NCBI RefSeq assembly: GCF_001693255.1
Contig: NZ_CP016474.1
Span: 2,993,092-3,057,091 of the forward strand
Source: Picosynechococcus sp. PCC 7003
GTDB taxonomy: Bacteria > Cyanobacteriota > Cyanobacteriia > Cyanobacteriales > MRBY01
Reading direction: 5' to 3'
DNA: 64,000 nt
Each line of letters opens with the position of its first letter. Position 1 is the stretch's first letter. Under the pieces are notes generated by a model, which had not been told where the DNA came from, ran no database searches, and saw only the letters and a list, made by a program, of their open reading frames with translations. Shown in pieces: positions 43,823-53,774 of the stretch. The position numbers and the translations under genes are program-made.

Positions 43823-45310
43823 ATGGCAATGGTTTTTTCGTCAGTATCCGCAACGCAACAACGAGATTGGCCCTGGATTCGGCGGCGACTGGTGGAAATT
43901 GTCGGGCGGGATGGGGTTGTCCGGCGCAAAGAAGAAATTCTTACTTACGAATGTGATGGCCTCAGTGCCTACCGTAAACGCCCCGCCTTGGTGGTGCTCC
44001 CCAGAACCACTGCAGAAATTGCGGCGATCGCCAAATTTTGCCACGAGCAAGAAATCCCCTGGGTGGCGCGGGGGGCTGGGACAGGGCTATCGGGGGGCGC
44101 TTTGCCTTTAGAAGAAGGAATTCTCATCGTGACCGCGCGGATGCGAGAAATCCTGAATGTGGATCTCGCCAATCAGCAGATCACCGTGCAGCCAGGCGTG
44201 ATCAATAATTGGGTGACCCAGGCGGTCAGTGGGGCCGGTTTTTACTATGCCCCCGACCCTTCGAGTCAGACGGTTTGCTCTATCGGTGGCAATGTGGCGG
44301 AAAATTCCGGCGGTGTCCATTGTTTTAAATATGGCGTCACCACGAACCATGTGCTCCAACTCAAGGTTGTTACACCCACGGGGGATGTGGTCACCCTCGG
44401 CGGCGTTGTGCCAGAAATGCCGGGCTATGACTTGATGGGGGTTTTTGTTGGGTCGGAGGGTACCCTCGGCATTGCCACGGAAATTACCCTCAAAATTTTG
44501 AAGCGACCGGAAGCGGTTTGCGTTCTCCTGGCGGATTATACGTCTATCGAGGCGGCGGGAAATTCGGTGGCGGCGATCGTCAGTGCGGGGATTATTCCAG
44601 CGGGCATGGAGATTATGGACAACTTCAGCATTAATGCGGTGGAAGACATCGTGAAGCTGAATTGTTATCCCCGTGATGCGGCGGCCATTCTGCTGATCGA
44701 AATCGATGGGATGGCGGCGGAGGTCAAGGCAGCGAAGGAACGGATCAAAGAAATTTGCTTGGCCCAGGGAGCGCGGCAGATTACCAGCGCCAGTGATCCA
44801 GAAACCCGCATGAAATTGTGGAAAGGGCGTAAATCAGCCTTTGCGGCGGCGGGCAATATTAGTCCCGATTATTTTGTGCAGGATGGGGTGATTCCCCGGA
44901 CAAAGTTAGCCGAAGTCCTGACCGAGATTAATGCCATTGGCGATCGCCACGGGTACAAAATTGCCAATGTTTTCCATGCCGGGGATGGTAACTTGCATCC
45001 GTTAATTCTGTACAACAGTTCCATTCCGGGGGATTTAGAAGCCGTGGAAAAAGTTGGCGGCGAAATCCTCAAGCTCTGTGTTGCGAAGGGAGGCAGCATC
45101 TCCGGAGAACATGGCATCGGTGCGGATAAGAAAATGTATATGCCAGACATGTTTAACGACGCCGATCTCGAAACCATGGGCTATGTGCGGGAAGCGTTTA
45201 ATCCAAAAGGATTAGCAAATCCCGGTAAGCTTTTTCCAACTCCCCGCACCTGTGGCGAGTCTGCCAAGATGACCAATGTGGCAGACCTAAAAAATAGCGA
45301 AATTTTTTGA
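43823..45310 (+). CDS. glcD: Glycolate dehydrogenase, FAD subunit
   Basis: Oxidises glycolate to glyoxylate in photorespiration. The 495-residue flavoprotein has the FAD-binding PCMH region (V-L-P-R-T-T-A-E-I, then W-V-A-R-G-A-G-T-G-L-S-G-G at about 80-92) and G-G-N-V-A-E-N-S-G-G-V-H-C. The C-terminal half shows V-F-H-A-G-D-G-N-L-H-P and G-S-I-S-G-E-H-G-I-G, the hallmark of the GlcD/D-LDH group. Iron-sulfur subunit glcF is not adjacent. Two ATGs, 43823 and 43829, are possible. D-lactate dehydrogenase activity cannot be ruled out. Confidence 0.9.
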   Translation: MAMVFSSVSATQQRDWPWIRRRLVEIVGRDGVVRRKEEILTYECDGLSAYRKRPALVVLPRTTAEIAAIAKFCHEQEIPWVARGAGTGLSGGALPLEEGILIVTARMREILNVDLANQQITVQPGVINNWVTQAVSGAGFYYAPDPSSQTVCSIGGNVAENSGGVHCFKYGVTTNHVLQLKVVTPTGDVVTLGGVVPEMPGYDLMGVFVGSEGTLGIATEITLKILKRPEAVCVLLADYTSIEAAGNSVAAIVSAGIIPAGMEIMDNFSINAVEDIVKLNCYPRDAAAILLIEIDGMAAEVKAAKERIKEICLAQGARQITSASDPETRMKLWKGRKSAFAAAGNISPDYFVQDGVIPRTKLAEVLTEINAIGDRHGYKIANVFHAGDGNLHPLILYNSSIPGDLEAVEKVGGEILKLCVAKGGSISGEHGIGADKKMYMPDMFNDADLETMGYVREAFNPKGLANPGKLFPTPRTCGESAKMTNVADLKNSEIF

Positions 45311-45368
45311 TTCGTTAGCGTAGGCTAGCTGCACCCAAAAGTGCTGGGAGATGATTCCTTCGCTGAGT

Positions 45369-46481
45369 CTAGCGAGGCAAGACAAATCCCTTGCGGGCCA
45401 GTTGACTCCGCAGGGCTTGGATCATCACGTAGTCGAGGGTGTCTTTGGCGTCTTCATCGGTGGGCAAACTGCTGAGATAGGCTTCCCGTTGGGCCGTCAG
45501 ATCGCGAATTTGGGCCTGAATTTGTTCCCGTTCCGTTTGAATGTCGGCAATATAGGCTTCTTGCTCCGCTAAACTTAATCCTTGTAATTCCTCTGGTAGG
45601 GCTGTTTCTGCGAGGGTTTCGAGGCTTACTTCTGCTTCGGCGATCGCATCGACGAGATCCCAAGAACTATTGCGGTAGTAGGCCGAACTTTTCGAGATCC
45701 CCCGCGTGACAATGGCGGCACCAGCATTCGCATCCTGGACTAATTGCCGCTCTAATCCCTGCTCACCCAGGCTGCCGTAGGGAAGATAGGTTTGGTTTAG
45801 TTCATCGTTCAGGCGACGAATCTCTGCGTCATAGGGAGAGGGTTGAATCACCACAGCACGATTTTGGTCGATGTTAAAGTTGGCCCCATCCCCCAAATCG
45901 GCCCCTGCGGCCCACAGATCCCGCTCGCGGCTTTCGGCATTACCGCAGTAGATCGTATTCACCAGCACATCTTGGTTTTTCGCGAGATTTACCGCCTCAG
46001 CCCAGTTGACACTGCCTTGATCGAAAGGTTCGTTCCCCGCAATAAAAATCGTCCGGAAATCTTCGGGGTCGCTGTCCCAATTGAGTTGATTAATGGCATC
46101 TTGGATCACCCAGCCGCTATATTCCTGGCCGCCGTTGGTGCGAATCGTAAATAATGCTTCTGAGACCCCATCCAGTTCCGTCGTGAAATCTGTCAGTTGA
46201 CGGTTAAAGCCTTCGTCGGGAGGTAAAGAATCGTTGCCATAGTGGTACAGGGCCACCTCTAGGTTGGGGATCTCGCCATCTTTGCGCACATCCGTCAGGG
46301 CATTGACCACCGTCCACAATTGGCGTCGGGTCTGATCAATGAGGCCATCCATACTGTTACTCGAATCCAGCAAAATCGCGATTTGAATGGTGGGTTTTTC
46401 TGCGGCCCAAACTCCCCCGGTGATCATGGTTAGGCTAGTGGCGATCACCCCTACCGATAACGCTCGTTTGTACTGAAACAT
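45369..46481 (-). CDS. Exported von Willebrand factor A-domain protein
   Basis: A 370-residue protein with a signal peptide (about 1-27, ending V-W-A-A-E). A VWA domain follows, with the MIDAS motif L-L-D-S-S-N-S-M-D near residue 36, and with G-G-Q-E-Y-S-G and I-A-G-N-E-P-F later. A long coiled coil rich in Gln/Glu/Leu (about 290-350) ends the protein. No membrane helix is seen after the signal. Such proteins often mediate metal-dependent protein contacts at the envelope; no binding partner is suggested. Start ATG 46481 preferred to 46514. It is bordered on its 5' side by the palindromic repeat cluster. Confidence 0.8.
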   Translation of the reverse strand: MFQYKRALSVGVIATSLTMITGGVWAAEKPTIQIAILLDSSNSMDGLIDQTRRQLWTVVNALTDVRKDGEIPNLEVALYHYGNDSLPPDEGFNRQLTDFTTELDGVSEALFTIRTNGGQEYSGWVIQDAINQLNWDSDPEDFRTIFIAGNEPFDQGSVNWAEAVNLAKNQDVLVNTIYCGNAESRERDLWAAGADLGDGANFNIDQNRAVVIQPSPYDAEIRRLNDELNQTYLPYGSLGEQGLERQLVQDANAGAAIVTRGISKSSAYYRNSSWDLVDAIAEAEVSLETLAETALPEELQGLSLAEQEAYIADIQTEREQIQAQIRDLTAQREAYLSSLPTDEDAKDTLDYVMIQALRSQLARKGFVLPR

Positions 46482-46934
46482 CTTTATCTTCTCCCCGTCA
46501 AATGTCGTAGACAATGTTTAGTATTTCCTGACGTAAAGCCCCCTCATTTTGTTCAATATCAGTAGAGTGAAGGTTTGGGGAGTCTTTCTGATTCATCAGC
46601 TAATCATCTTCTGCTAGAAGGAACTAAGGGAGAGACACCCTCCGGCCTACGGCCACCTCCCTCTAGGGAGGATTTTTAGAACGTTCCGGAACATCGGCCA
46701 ATTATCCCCTCCTGGGAGGGGTTAGGGGTGGGTTGATCAGTAACCGACTGAGGACCCCCCTCTAGCTCCCCTCAAGGGGAGAATGTCGGTGCTTTCCAGG
46801 GAACTCTCCCACCAACTGTTCCCCTCTTGAGAGGGGTTAGGGAGTGTAAACATCCTCAGGCCTGGATGGTCTAGGAGATTGGCTACAATAACAATGGATA
46901 AGTCCTATCATTCCCCGCCAAGTTAGGTCACACA
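46482..46934. repeat. Palindromic repeat cluster upstream of the toxin-antitoxin pair
   Basis: Dense 25-40-base palindromic units: CTCCCCTCAAGGGGAG at about 46767, TTCCCCTCTTGAGAGGGG at about 46821, and CCTCCCTCTAGGGAGG at about 46660. The first two are homologous in opposite orientation and so can pair across the cluster. The same units recur at 47548-47760 and 51828-51956. No coding frame. A TACAAT box near 46884 may be the promoter of the next gene. Confidence 0.75.
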
Positions 46935-47177
46935 ATGGTACAAGCACTCAATCGAATTACTTTTGATCCAAATATCATGGGTGGTAAAGCTTGCATCCGG
47001 GGAATGCGCATACCGGTTTCCCTGATTCTGAACTTGTTAGCAAATGGCAAAAGTTCAGCCGAGATTATGGATGATTATCCTTACCTAGAACCAGAAGATA
47101 TTCAGCAGGCGATGCTCTATGCGGCCTGGTTAAGTGAGGACAAAATTATCCCCATGGGGCAACCCAAGGCTTCATGA
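46935..47177 (+). CDS. DUF433 antitoxin
   Basis: An 80-residue member of DUF433 (COG2442). The signature N-I-M-G-G-K-A-C-I-R-G-M-R-I-P-V occurs at residues 12-27, followed by I-M-D-D-Y-P-Y-L-E-P-E-D-I-Q-Q-A. These proteins pair with PIN-like DUF5615 partners as type II toxin-antitoxin modules and probably also bind their own promoter. The stop overlaps the next gene's ATG by four bases, typical of coupled modules. Flanked on both sides by palindromic repeats. Confidence 0.88.
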   Translation: MVQALNRITFDPNIMGGKACIRGMRIPVSLILNLLANGKSSAEIMDDYPYLEPEDIQQAMLYAAWLSEDKIIPMGQPKAS

Positions 47178-47536
47178 AATTTCTGGCAGACATGGGAATT
47201 TCGCCAAAGACAGTAAGCTGGCTACGCAACCAAGGTCATGATGCCATACACCTCCTAGAGCAAGGTTTAGAAAAGCTTACCGATGCACAAATTTTAGAAA
47301 AAGCTCGTCAGGAAAATCGCATTATCTTGACCGTTGATCTCGACTTTGGAACGTTGTTGGCGCTTTCAAAAGCGAAGCTACCAAGTGTCGTCATTTTTCG
47401 CCTGGGGAACGCCAACCGTGAGGTCATTGAAGACCGTTTAGCATTCGTTTTAGAACAATGTTCCACAGAATTGCGACAAGGGGTTGCAATATCGGTTGAT
47501 GATGAAAAAATTCGGCTCCGTTCTTTACCAATGTAG
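47174..47536 (+). CDS. DUF5615 PIN-like toxin
   Basis: A 120-residue protein of the Mut7-C/PIN-like DUF5615 family (COG4634). It begins M-K-F-L-A-D-M-G-I-S-P (Asp at residue 5) and contains L-T-V-D-L-D-F-G-T with a second acidic pair near residue 55 and R-L-G-N-A-N-R. The acidic residues match those of PIN-type ribonucleases, so the likely activity is metal-dependent RNA cleavage kept in check by the adjacent DUF433 protein. The pair overlaps by four bases. RNA target unknown. Confidence 0.88.
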   Translation: MKFLADMGISPKTVSWLRNQGHDAIHLLEQGLEKLTDAQILEKARQENRIILTVDLDFGTLLALSKAKLPSVVIFRLGNANREVIEDRLAFVLEQCSTELRQGVAISVDDEKIRLRSLPM

Positions 47537-47544
47537 ATTGCTTT

Positions 47545-47765
47545 AGGGCCACCCCTCTAACTCCCCTCAAGGGGACACCCCTCTAACTCCCCTCAAGGGG
47601 AGAATGCCCTCCGGCCTTGCGGCCACCTCCCTCCAGGGAGGATTTGGGGAGGTTTCCAGCACACCGGCCAACTGTTCCCCTCTTGAGAGGGGTTAGGGGA
47701 GTGTAAAAACTCTCCGGCCTTGCGGCCACCTCTCTCTAGGGAGGATGGTTCGGGGTGGTGGTAAA
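47545..47765. repeat. Palindromic repeat cluster downstream of the toxin-antitoxin pair
   Basis: Contains CTAACTCCCCTCAAGGGG twice in a row (from about 47555), GGCCTTGCGGCCACCTCCC twice (about 47613 and 47719) and TTCCCCTCTTGAGAGGGG once. Same units and order as the clusters at 46600 and 51830. No coding frame. Confidence 0.75.
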
Positions 47766-47812
47766 GGCGATAGACTGAAGGCTGTATTTATTCATGAGAT
47801 CAGCCCGTCCCT

Positions 47813-50224
47813 ATGAGTCTGTTTGCGGAACCCCCTGTCATCCCCGATTGTGCCTGGAAACGTCCCCTTGGTTTGGGATGGGACGAACCCTACACCGTCC
47901 GCTATGGCAGTAATTTAGATGATGGCCCCTGGCATGGGATGCCCCTTGGTGGGTTTGGGGCGGGTTGCATCGGGCGATCGCCCCGGGGAGATTTTAATCT
48001 GTGGCATTTAGATGCGGGGGAACACACGTTTCGCAATGCAGGCGCTTGTCAGTTTAGTGTCTTTGAGCAGCCAGAGGGAGAAGACGCCCAAGCCTACGCG
48101 ATGAGTACCGTTGCTCCAGAGGATGGCACCCTGGACAGTTGGCAATGGTATCCCGCCGAAAAAGGCACCTATGCCGCCCTATACCCACGCAGTTGGTATG
48201 AATATAGAGGTGTTTTTAGCGCAGAGCTGACCTGCGAGCAGTTTTCACCAATTATTGCCCAAAATTACCAAGAAACCAGTTACCCTGTCGCCGTGTTTGA
48301 GTGGACGGCCCATAACCCTACCGATAAGCCGATCACCGTCAGTATTATGATGACTTGGCAAAATATGGTGGGGTGGTTTACCAAGGCCCAAAAAACGCCG
48401 GAGGTGGTGCTGCGGGATGATGGCTCTCCCGTGTACGAATACCAATCCCGTTGGGGAGACAGCACTGGCAACTTAAACCAATGGGTACAAGACCGCTATC
48501 GGGTGGGCTGTTTGCTGAATCGAGTGCGTCCCCATGCGGATCTCAGCGAAGGGGAAGGCCAACTGTGCTTTGCGACGGTGACAAATCCGACCCTGGAAGT
48601 TTTTTATCACAACCGTTGGAACCCTGCAGGGGATGGGCGCGATGTGTGGGATTATTTTGCGGGGGATGGCTCCCTGCCGGACATTGAAGATGAAACCCCT
48701 GCGGCCCCAGGGGAACAAATTGCCGGGGCGATCGCCGTCCGTTTTACGCTCCGACCTGGCAAAACGAAGAAAATTCCCTTCTTTTTGGCCTGGGATTTAC
48801 CGGTGATGGAGTTTTCACCCCAGACGACCTATTTTCGTCGCTACACAGATTTTTTTGGCCGCAGTGGGAATAATGTCTGGACGATGATCCGCACGGCGAT
48901 GAAACACAGCGACCTCTGGAAGGAACGGATTGCTGACTGGCAACAACCGATCCTGGGGCGAGATGACCTGCCGGATTGGCTAAAAATGGCCTTATTTAAT
49001 GAGCTGTATCTGTTAACCCAGGGGGGAAGCCTCTGGACGGCAGCCACAGAAAATGATCCCGTCGGTCAGTTTGGGGTTTTAGAATGCCTCGACTACTGCT
49101 GGTACGAAAGCCTCGATGTGCGGATGTATGGTTCGTTTGGTTTGACGATGCTCTGGCCGCGATTGGATAAAGCAGTGCTAGAAGCCTTTGCCCGCGCCAT
49201 TCCCAGCAGTGACGCTACCCAGCGGATGATCGGCTACAACAAGACCATGGCCACCCGCAAAGTCGCCGGGGCAACGCCCCATGACCTGGGGGCACCAAAC
49301 GAGCACCCCTGGGAAGCCACCAATTACACCGCCTACCAAGATTGCAACCTCTGGAAAGATTTGGGGTCGGATTTTGTCCTGCAAGTGTATCGGGATTTTG
49401 TGATGACGGGGGCTGAGGACACGGAATTTCTTTGGAGCTGTTGGGGGAGTGTTGTAACGGCCCTTGATTACCTCAAGACCTTTGACCTAGATGGTGATGG
49501 TATTCCCGAAAACGGGGGCGCACCGGATCAAACCTTTGATGACTGGAAACTCAAAGGGATCAGTGCCTACTGTGGGGGGCTATGGATTGCGGCCCTCGAA
49601 GCGGCGATCGCCATGGCAAAAATCCTCCAACAAAGCCCCAGTCACTTCGAGGAACACCAAAATCAAGTCTCCGTAACCGAATTCGAGCAGGCGATCGCCA
49701 CCTACCAAACCTGGCTCGACCAGGCCCGTCCCCTCTACCAGGATACCCTCTGGAACGGCAGCTACTACACCCTAGATACCGGTAGCAATTCCCGCGTCGT
49801 GATGGCGGATCAATTGTGCGGTCAATACTATACCCAACTGCTGCGTCTTCCGAATGTGAACCCCGGCGATCGCACCGCCACGACCCTCGCCACCATTTAT
49901 TCTGCTTGTTTTGAAAAATTCCATGGCGGTCAATTTGGCGCAGCCAATGGCCTCAACCCCGACGGCACCCCCGAAAAGGAAAACGATACCCATCCCCTTG
50001 AAGTGTGGACAGGGATTAACTTTGGCATTGCGGCGCTGATGATCCGTAACGGCATGCAAACCGAAGCCTTACGGATGGTAGAAGCCGTGGTAAAACAAGT
50101 CTACGACAATGGGTTACAGTTCCGCACTCCTGAAGCGATTACGGCCAATGGCACTTTCCGCGCTTGCCACTACCTGCGGGCCATGGGCATCTGGGCGATC
50201 TACGATGCCATTGGGGTGATCTAA
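47813..50224 (+). CDS. GH116 family glycosidase (GBA2-like beta-glucosidase)
   Basis: An 803-residue cytoplasmic protein (no signal peptide). The N-terminal half is a beta-sandwich with W-H-G-M-P-L-G-G-F-G-A-G-C-I-G-R; the C-terminal half is an alpha/alpha toroid. Y-G-S-F-G-L, G-A-P-D-Q-T-F-D-D-W-K (family acid/base region, near residue 570) and G-G-L-W-I-A-A-L are the GH116 hallmarks, and E-V-W-T-G-I-N follows late. Family members hydrolyse beta-glucosides, including glucosylceramide, sterol and some glycerol glucosides. The substrate here is unknown. It lies 7.7 kb from the glucosylglycerol island, so no link is claimed. Confidence 0.88.
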   Translation: MSLFAEPPVIPDCAWKRPLGLGWDEPYTVRYGSNLDDGPWHGMPLGGFGAGCIGRSPRGDFNLWHLDAGEHTFRNAGACQFSVFEQPEGEDAQAYAMSTVAPEDGTLDSWQWYPAEKGTYAALYPRSWYEYRGVFSAELTCEQFSPIIAQNYQETSYPVAVFEWTAHNPTDKPITVSIMMTWQNMVGWFTKAQKTPEVVLRDDGSPVYEYQSRWGDSTGNLNQWVQDRYRVGCLLNRVRPHADLSEGEGQLCFATVTNPTLEVFYHNRWNPAGDGRDVWDYFAGDGSLPDIEDETPAAPGEQIAGAIAVRFTLRPGKTKKIPFFLAWDLPVMEFSPQTTYFRRYTDFFGRSGNNVWTMIRTAMKHSDLWKERIADWQQPILGRDDLPDWLKMALFNELYLLTQGGSLWTAATENDPVGQFGVLECLDYCWYESLDVRMYGSFGLTMLWPRLDKAVLEAFARAIPSSDATQRMIGYNKTMATRKVAGATPHDLGAPNEHPWEATNYTAYQDCNLWKDLGSDFVLQVYRDFVMTGAEDTEFLWSCWGSVVTALDYLKTFDLDGDGIPENGGAPDQTFDDWKLKGISAYCGGLWIAALEAAIAMAKILQQSPSHFEEHQNQVSVTEFEQAIATYQTWLDQARPLYQDTLWNGSYYTLDTGSNSRVVMADQLCGQYYTQLLRLPNVNPGDRTATTLATIYSACFEKFHGGQFGAANGLNPDGTPEKENDTHPLEVWTGINFGIAALMIRNGMQTEALRMVEAVVKQVYDNGLQFRTPEAITANGTFRACHYLRAMGIWAIYDAIGVI

Positions 50225-50376
50225 TGCCTCAACTAGGGGAAAAATAAAAAATCATCATTAAATTTTTCCCTGATCCCTGCTGGTTTTTACGGGCGGAAGG
50301 GACACAATAGAAATAGCGGGCAAAAATTAAACTGTGCTTACCTCCCCCCCCTGGCCCGTGGAACTTTAGGCTGCTG

Positions 50377-51795
50377 ATGAAATGCTTCCCCTTTACCCAA
50401 GCCCTTATTTATCTTGGTGCTGCCTCGGTCTGTACCCTGGGAATTACTGTGATCTTAGGCTGGTATTTGCGCCTGCCGGAAATCATCCAGCTTTATCCTA
50501 CTTTTGTGCCGATGCAGTTTAATACAGCCCTGGGGTTTGTGTTGGTGGGGCTCGCGATGTTTGCCCTAGGGCCGATGAAAAGAGTGGCGATCGCCTTGGC
50601 GGTTCTCATCGGTTTATTGGGAGGATTGACCCTGGCTGAATATATCTTTGGCCTAAATCTCCCCCTGGATGAACTCTTCATGCGCCATTACATTGTTGTC
50701 GCGACGTCCCATCCAGGACGCATGGCCCCAAATACCGCCCTCTGTTTTTTACTGACGAGCATTGCCTTGTTCTTGATTGCGCAGCCGCAACACAAAAGAA
50801 ATTTGCTGGGGGGAAGTTTTTTGGGGGCGTCGGTGATGGGGTTGGGGACGGTGGCTTGTTTGGGCTATCTTGCGAATATTGAGGCCACCTACGGTTGGGG
50901 GAAGCTGACGCAAATGGCGGTTCATACCTCCGCTAGTTTTATGGTGGTGGGTCTGGTCGTCATTCTCCAGGCGCGCCAGTTGAGTTTACAAATTCACCGT
51001 CGGGTATCCACTTTTTTCTTTCCTGTGGCGTTGTTATGGCTGGGGTTAACCTTGACGATTGCCCTGTGGCAAGCCTTTTTTTCTGAGAGATTACTGGCTG
51101 AGGACAAGGCCCAGAGTTTATTTGAGCATCCGGTGGCTTTGGGAATCTTGATTTTAGGGAGTTCTTTATCTTTGGTATTGGCGATCGCCGTGTGGTTTGC
51201 GATCCGTTTACAGGCCCAGGTCGAGGCGTTAAAACAAGCCCAGCAGGAAATTTTAGGTTTAAATCAGCAGCTCGAGGAACTTTCCCACTTGGATGGGTTA
51301 ACGGGCATTGGTAACCGCCGCTTATTTGACCTCACTCTAACGAAGGAGTGGCAGCGGGCGGGGCGGTATCAGTATCCCCTAGCCCTGATGATGATCGACA
51401 TTGATTTTTTTAAAAACTACAACGATCACTATGGACACCAAAAGGGGGATGAACGTATTCAACAGGTGGCCTCCTGGGTCAGTTCGATGGCCCGTCGCCC
51501 GACGGATTTGGCGGCTCGTTATGGGGGAGAAGAGTTTGTACTGTTGTTGACCAATGTTGATTTTTCGAGCGCGAAGCATATTGCCCAGGAATTGATCAAG
51601 GCGATCGCCAGGGCAAAGATTCCCCATCCAAAGTCACCGATTAGTGAATTTATCACCATCAGCATCGGTCTCCATGTGGCCCAACCCCAACCCCAGGCGG
51701 ATATGGGGCACTTCATTTTTCAGGCCGACAAAGCTTTATATCAAGCGAAACATGAAGGGCGCAATCGCATTGTGACATCGAGGGTTTCGGGGTAG
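50377..51795 (+). CDS. Membrane diguanylate cyclase (GGDEF)
   Basis: A 472-residue protein that would make cyclic-di-GMP. The first 290 residues contain about seven hydrophobic helices (for example 7-30, 45-64, 65-88, 120-138, 145-165, 184-202, 211-232 and 248-275). They form an MHYT/MASE-like membrane sensor that I do not recognise further. A short coiled coil (about 280-300) leads to the GGDEF domain: L-T-G-I-G-N-R-R, M-I-D-I-D-F-F-K, and the active site G-G-E-E-F at 383-387. An I-site R-P-T-D at 374-377 (five residues upstream) predicts product inhibition. No EAL domain. Confidence 0.92.
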   Translation: MKCFPFTQALIYLGAASVCTLGITVILGWYLRLPEIIQLYPTFVPMQFNTALGFVLVGLAMFALGPMKRVAIALAVLIGLLGGLTLAEYIFGLNLPLDELFMRHYIVVATSHPGRMAPNTALCFLLTSIALFLIAQPQHKRNLLGGSFLGASVMGLGTVACLGYLANIEATYGWGKLTQMAVHTSASFMVVGLVVILQARQLSLQIHRRVSTFFFPVALLWLGLTLTIALWQAFFSERLLAEDKAQSLFEHPVALGILILGSSLSLVLAIAVWFAIRLQAQVEALKQAQQEILGLNQQLEELSHLDGLTGIGNRRLFDLTLTKEWQRAGRYQYPLALMMIDIDFFKNYNDHYGHQKGDERIQQVASWVSSMARRPTDLAARYGGEEFVLLLTNVDFSSAKHIAQELIKAIARAKIPHPKSPISEFITISIGLHVAQPQPQADMGHFIFQADKALYQAKHEGRNRIVTSRVSG

Positions 51796-51827
51796 GACAC
51801 CTCTGACTTGATCGCCACCTTCCTCAA

Positions 51828-51956
51828 GGATCACCCCTCTAGCTCCCCTCCAGGGGAGAAATTCATGGGCCTTGTCAGCTCACCGACCAACTGTTCCCCT
51901 CTTGAGAGGGGTTAGGGGAGTGTTAGCTCCAGGGCCACCTTCCCCAGGGAAGGTGC
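51828..51956. repeat. Palindromic repeat cluster, third copy
   Basis: CTAGCTCCCCTCCAGGGGAG (from about 51838) and TTCCCCTCTTGAGAGGGG (from about 51894), about 55 bases apart and in opposite orientation, then CCTTCCCCAGGGAAGG. Same family as the clusters around the toxin-antitoxin pair. It lies between convergent genes and may act as a bidirectional terminator. Confidence 0.75.
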
Positions 51957-53374
51957 TATTTGGTGGGGGGATGGGCCATTTTTGTTTGGACTTCGGCAGC
52001 ACGGCTAAACCAACGCACCAACATCCCCGCTAGGCGTTCGTGGTTGTGGCGGACATAGCCTGTGTCTGGATCTTCGTCCATGATGTTGGCAATCACCACC
52101 CGTCGCCTCAGTCGTCCCACTTCTTCGCGGTCAAGAAATACGGGATGGGAACGTTCGAGGGCATATTTACGGAGGGCTGCTTCCGAGGGCGATCGCTGGT
52201 GGACAAGAACCGCATCAAAGAGTTTTTTGCCACAGGCGCGGTCAATGGCCTTGATGTGGTCAGCGACGGTGTAGCCATCGGTTTCCCCCGGTTGGGTCAT
52301 GATATTGCAGACGTAAATGCGGGGGGCCCCACTACGGGCGATCGCCTCGCGGATTTCCGGGACTAAAAGGTTAGGGATCACGCTGGTGTAGAGACTCCCC
52401 GGCCCCATGATAATAAAATCGGCTTCTTCAATGGCCTTGACTGCTGCGGGGAGCGCCGGGGGATTTTCGGGCCAACAACCCAGTTCCATAATGTGTCCCC
52501 CGGCCTCTGGGATATTAGATTCGCCTTCAATGACCCGACCATCGGCCATCCTCGCCCAAAGCTTCACATCACTGAGGGTCGCTGGCAAAACCCGACCGCG
52601 AATCGCTAAAACCTTGGAACTAGCCAGCACCGCCTGTTCTAGATCCCCGGTAATTTCGCTCATGGCCGTGAGAAATAAATTGCCAAAGCTATGGCCCACC
52701 AAGCCATCGCCCGCCTTAAAGCGATATTGAAATAATTCCGTGAGGAGTCTTTCTTCGTCCGCAAAGGCTGCTAGACAGTTGCGGATATCCCCCGGCGGTA
52801 GGACGCCAATTTCCCGTCGTAGTCGTCCCGAAGATCCGCCATCGTCGGCCACGGTCACCACGGCGGTAATATTGCTGCTGTATTTTTTGAGGCCCCGTAG
52901 CAGGGTAGAGAGACCCGTCCCCCCACCAATGGCGACAATTTTTGGCCCCTTGTTTAAGCGCCGATGGTTGTGGAGCATATCGACTAATTCTTCGTCCCCA
53001 TCGGGATTTAGTACCGTGGTAATTGCCCCAAAGGTACGGTTTTGGCCCCAGAAAATTAGGCTCAAACCGGCGGCGATCGCCACTGGCCCAGAAATATTAC
53101 TCGGAACCACCGCTGTTAACCATTGCAGGAGTGCCCCCATCAGAGCAAGCAACCGGGAAACGGGAGTTAAATTGAGCCAAATCGCTAACCCCAACGCCGT
53201 AAACAGCACTCCCAAAGCACTCATCAAGAGCCATCGCTTGACCGAGAGGCCCGGCATCATCCATTTCAGCCAATGGTTAAGACGATACTGTGGGTGATTT
53301 TTAGTGACTGCCATTGGTCGCGGATAGGCCCGGAGGTTTTTGCGGAAAGTACGACGAAATGGGTTGATCAGCAT
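51956..53374 (-). CDS. YvcK/CofD-like protein (gluconeogenesis factor family)
   Basis: A 472-residue protein. The N-terminus is basic (about residues 1-50), then two hydrophobic helices (about 50-72 and 80-108) anchor it to the membrane. The catalytic-like core follows: [13 protein letters not shown] (about 149-161), [36 protein letters not shown] and S-E-A-A-L-R-K. This is the YvcK branch of the CofD fold, which in Bacillus binds UDP-sugars and affects gluconeogenic growth and cell shape. An enzymatic reaction is not established. The hydrophobic pair is typical of the cyanobacterial form, as far as I recall. Confidence 0.92.
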   Translation of the reverse strand: MLINPFRRTFRKNLRAYPRPMAVTKNHPQYRLNHWLKWMMPGLSVKRWLLMSALGVLFTALGLAIWLNLTPVSRLLALMGALLQWLTAVVPSNISGPVAIAAGLSLIFWGQNRTFGAITTVLNPDGDEELVDMLHNHRRLNKGPKIVAIGGGTGLSTLLRGLKKYSSNITAVVTVADDGGSSGRLRREIGVLPPGDIRNCLAAFADEERLLTELFQYRFKAGDGLVGHSFGNLFLTAMSEITGDLEQAVLASSKVLAIRGRVLPATLSDVKLWARMADGRVIEGESNIPEAGGHIMELGCWPENPPALPAAVKAIEEADFIIMGPGSLYTSVIPNLLVPEIREAIARSGAPRIYVCNIMTQPGETDGYTVADHIKAIDRACGKKLFDAVLVHQRSPSEAALRKYALERSHPVFLDREEVGRLRRRVVIANIMDEDPDTGYVRHNHERLAGMLVRWFSRAAEVQTKMAHPPTK

Positions 53375-53774
53375 AATGGTGCATGGTTAAACAGCAGAGT
53401 CACCTCAGGGGGAGCATTGCTTAGGGTCGTAAAAAAAAAGAACACCCCAAGATCAAACAGGAAAAGAACCCATTTTTTACAAAAATCTTCAGAATTTTTG
53501 CCTAGGTCTACCATAGGGGGGAATGGTGCTTCTGAATGTAACAAACTCCACTCCTGTACCCTTGAGTTGCGAGGAAACAGCTAAATGATGGGATGAATGA
53601 TCGTCTGAAATTGTCCCGTCACCCTGAGTATAGGCATTCAATGGGGGGAGTCGAGGGGAAATCTCCCCCACAAGCTTAAAAAAAGCCTAAAATTTTCTAT
53701 TGATAAATTACTTTTTAGTGATATACTTATATTTAACGACCAGCTTAGTCACTCAGCTGCTGTCTTTGTGAACC
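53375..53774. other. Intergenic region with promoter of the sulfur gene set
   Basis: No convincing gene. A hairpin GGGGGAG / CTCCCCC spans 53644-53669. At 53700-53705 TTGATA and at 53722-53727 TATACT are spaced 16 bases apart, a fair sigma-70 promoter pointing at the MBL-fold gene. The -10 box sits within an AT-rich palindrome ATATA-CT-TATAT (53721-53732), which could be an operator for an ArsR-family sulfur-responsive repressor; that is inference. Confidence 0.5.

Noticed and set aside
43809-44111. A 100-residue frame overlapping the start of glcD
   Set aside because: It is the glcD coding sequence read one frame off, with no family features.
46600-47765. Palindromic repeats looked at first like a CRISPR array
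   Set aside because: Unit lengths and spacings vary, units come in both orientations and no cas gene is present.
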